From: Rhizobium sp.
GTDB taxonomy: Bacteria > Pseudomonadota > Alphaproteobacteria > Rhizobiales > Rhizobiaceae
Reading direction: 5' to 3'
Assembly (NCBI GenBank): GCA_002796995.1
Contig: PEKW01000006.1
Location: 124,001 to 188,000, forward strand
DNA length: 64,000 nt
Shown in pieces: positions 62,956 to 64,000 of this stretch. The notes beneath the pieces are model-generated. The model ran no database searches, was not told the origin of the DNA, and saw only the letters and a list, made by a program, of their open reading frames with translations. The position numbers and the translations under genes were made by a program. Position 1 is the stretch's first letter. Each line of letters starts with the position of its first letter.

Positions 62956-64000
62956 TTGACCAACTTTCTTGAGCTTGGCCTGTCGCAGAACATTGCCGCC
63001 ACGGTTGCAGGCCTCGGCTACGACACCCCGACCCCGATCCAGCTGAAGGCGATCCCGATCGTGCTGGAAGGCCGCGACCTGATCGGTCTGGCCCAGACCG
63101 GCACCGGCAAGACGGCCGCTTTCGGCCTGCCGCTGATCGAAATGCTGCTCGCCAAGCCGACCCGTCCGGACAACCGGACGACCCGCACTCTCATTCTTGC
63201 GCCGACCCGCGAACTGGTGAACCAGATCGCCGACAGCCTGCGCTCCTTCATCAAGAAGACCCCGCTCAGGATCAACCAGGTCGTCGGCGGCGCCTCGATC
63301 GGCAAGCAGCAGCTGCAGCTGGAAAAGGGCACCGACATCCTCGTCGCCACCCCCGGCCGCCTGCTCGACCTGATCTCGCGTAACGCAATCTCGCTGCGCG
63401 CCGTCACTTATCTGGTGCTCGACGAAGCCGACCAGATGCTCGACCTCGGCTTCATCCATGACCTGCGCAAGATCTCCAAGATGGTTCCGGTCAAGCGCCA
63501 GACCCTGCTGTTCTCGGCCACCATGCCGAAGACCATTGCCGATCTCGCCGCGACCTTCCTCAACAACCCGGCCAAGGTCGAAGTCTCGCCTCCGGGCAAG
63601 GCTGCCGACAAGGTCGAGCAGCACGTACACTTCGTCGCCGGCCAGAACGCCAAGACGGAAATGCTGAAGAAGATCCTCACCGACAATCCGGACGGCCGTT
63701 CCATCGTCTTCCTGCGCACCAAGCATGGCGCGGAAAAGCTGATGAAGCACCTGGAGATCGTCGGCTTTTCGGTCGCCTCGATCCACGGCAACAAGAGCCA
63801 GGGTCAGCGCGAACGCGCCCTCAAGGGCTTCCGTGACGGCGAGATCCGCACGCTGATCGCCACCGACGTCGCCGCCCGCGGCATCGACATCCCGGCCGTC
63901 AGCCACGTCTTCAACTACGACCTGCCGGAAGTGCCGGACGCCTATATCCACCGCATCGGCCGTACCGCCCGTGCCGGCCGTGACGGCATCGCGATCGCTT
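62956..64000 (+). CDS. DEAD-box RNA helicase, RhlE-like (C-terminus cut by window edge)
   Basis: About 348 residues are visible from a TTG start at 62956 (TTG ACC AAC, giving MTNFLELGLSQNIA); AAAAGG lies nine bases before it and no nearby in-frame ATG exists. Motifs in order: Q motif GYDTPTPIQ, Walker A AQTGTGKT, PTRELV, TPGRLLDL, DEAD, SAT, and HRIGRTARAGRDG close to the right edge. It unwinds RNA, for example during ribosome assembly or mRNA decay in the cold. The basic C-terminal tail of RhlE proteins is outside the window. Confidence 0.95.
   Translation, partial: MTNFLELGLSQNIAATVAGLGYDTPTPIQLKAIPIVLEGRDLIGLAQTGTGKTAAFGLPLIEMLLAKPTRPDNRTTRTLILAPTRELVNQIADSLRSFIKKTPLRINQVVGGASIGKQQLQLEKGTDILVATPGRLLDLISRNAISLRAVTYLVLDEADQMLDLGFIHDLRKISKMVPVKRQTLLFSATMPKTIADLAATFLNNPAKVEVSPPGKAADKVEQHVHFVAGQNAKTEMLKKILTDNPDGRSIVFLRTKHGAEKLMKHLEIVGFSVASIHGNKSQGQRERALKGFRDGEIRTLIATDVAARGIDIPAVSHVFNYDLPEVPDAYIHRIGRTARAGRDGIAIA

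Overview
The window is high-GC DNA from an alphaproteobacterium, most likely a member of the Rhizobiaceae (Rhizobium/Sinorhizobium/Shinella-like). Pointers are the thiC-O-S-G-E operon behind a TPP riboswitch, a carnitine dehydrogenase fused to a thioesterase, a DUF982 gene, a small heat-shock gene with a ROSE-type leader, a RIME-like palindromic repeat, and many solute-binding-protein ABC importers with fused subunits. No rRNA, tRNA, CRISPR array, transposase or phage gene was seen. The replicon (chromosome, chromid or plasmid) cannot be told from this sequence.

Layout. 1-1022: the end-truncated gene of an AlkC-like DNA alkylation repair protein (minus). 1173-5810: TPP riboswitch and thiamin operon (plus). 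5870-22077: a quaternary-amine module. A GlxA/AraC-type regulator is divergent from genes for dehydrocarnitine cleavage, carnitine dehydrogenase/thioesterase, acyl-CoA dehydrogenase, an ADP-forming-type acyl-CoA ligase and a CaiD-like hydratase. An oligopeptide-type ABC importer, a CocE/NonD hydrolase and an HSL-type esterase follow. Read together they give gamma-butyrobetaine -> CoA ester -> crotonobetainyl-CoA -> carnitinyl-CoA -> carnitine -> dehydrocarnitine -> betainyl-CoA -> glycine betaine.

22263-42759 (all minus): a 20 kb catabolic region with a GntR/FCD regulator, a ribose-type importer, a branched-chain-amino-acid-type importer, two strictosidine-synthase/SMP-30-like propeller proteins (one fused to a permease), a metallo-beta-lactamase-fold lactonase, an SDR, a MmgE/PrpD protein, two 3-hydroxyisobutyrate-dehydrogenase-like enzymes, an aldehyde dehydrogenase, a carboxymuconolactone-decarboxylase-like protein, a NIPSNAP protein and a cupin. 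A shared element, ATTGTRTTATTGNC, precedes four transcription units, so the region looks like one regulon. Its substrate is unknown, though a lactone or lactonisable acid is suggested. This is the best candidate for an undescribed system in the window.

43138-46231: housekeeping and stress genes (3-methyladenine glycosylase, DUF982, Hsp20, exonuclease III, two small unknown proteins). 46347-52253: a LacI-regulated unit with a polar-amino-acid ABC importer (permease-ATPase fusion), a Gfo/Idh/MocA dehydrogenase and an FAD oxidase, with two perfect palindromes between the divergent promoters. 52288-62317: a MarR-regulated unit with a dipeptide-type importer, two FAD amine/amino-acid oxidases, an SDR and a cupin. 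Nearly identical 23-base palindromes lie before the MarR gene and before the importer ATPase gene. 62956-64000: the start of a DEAD-box RNA helicase gene running off the window.
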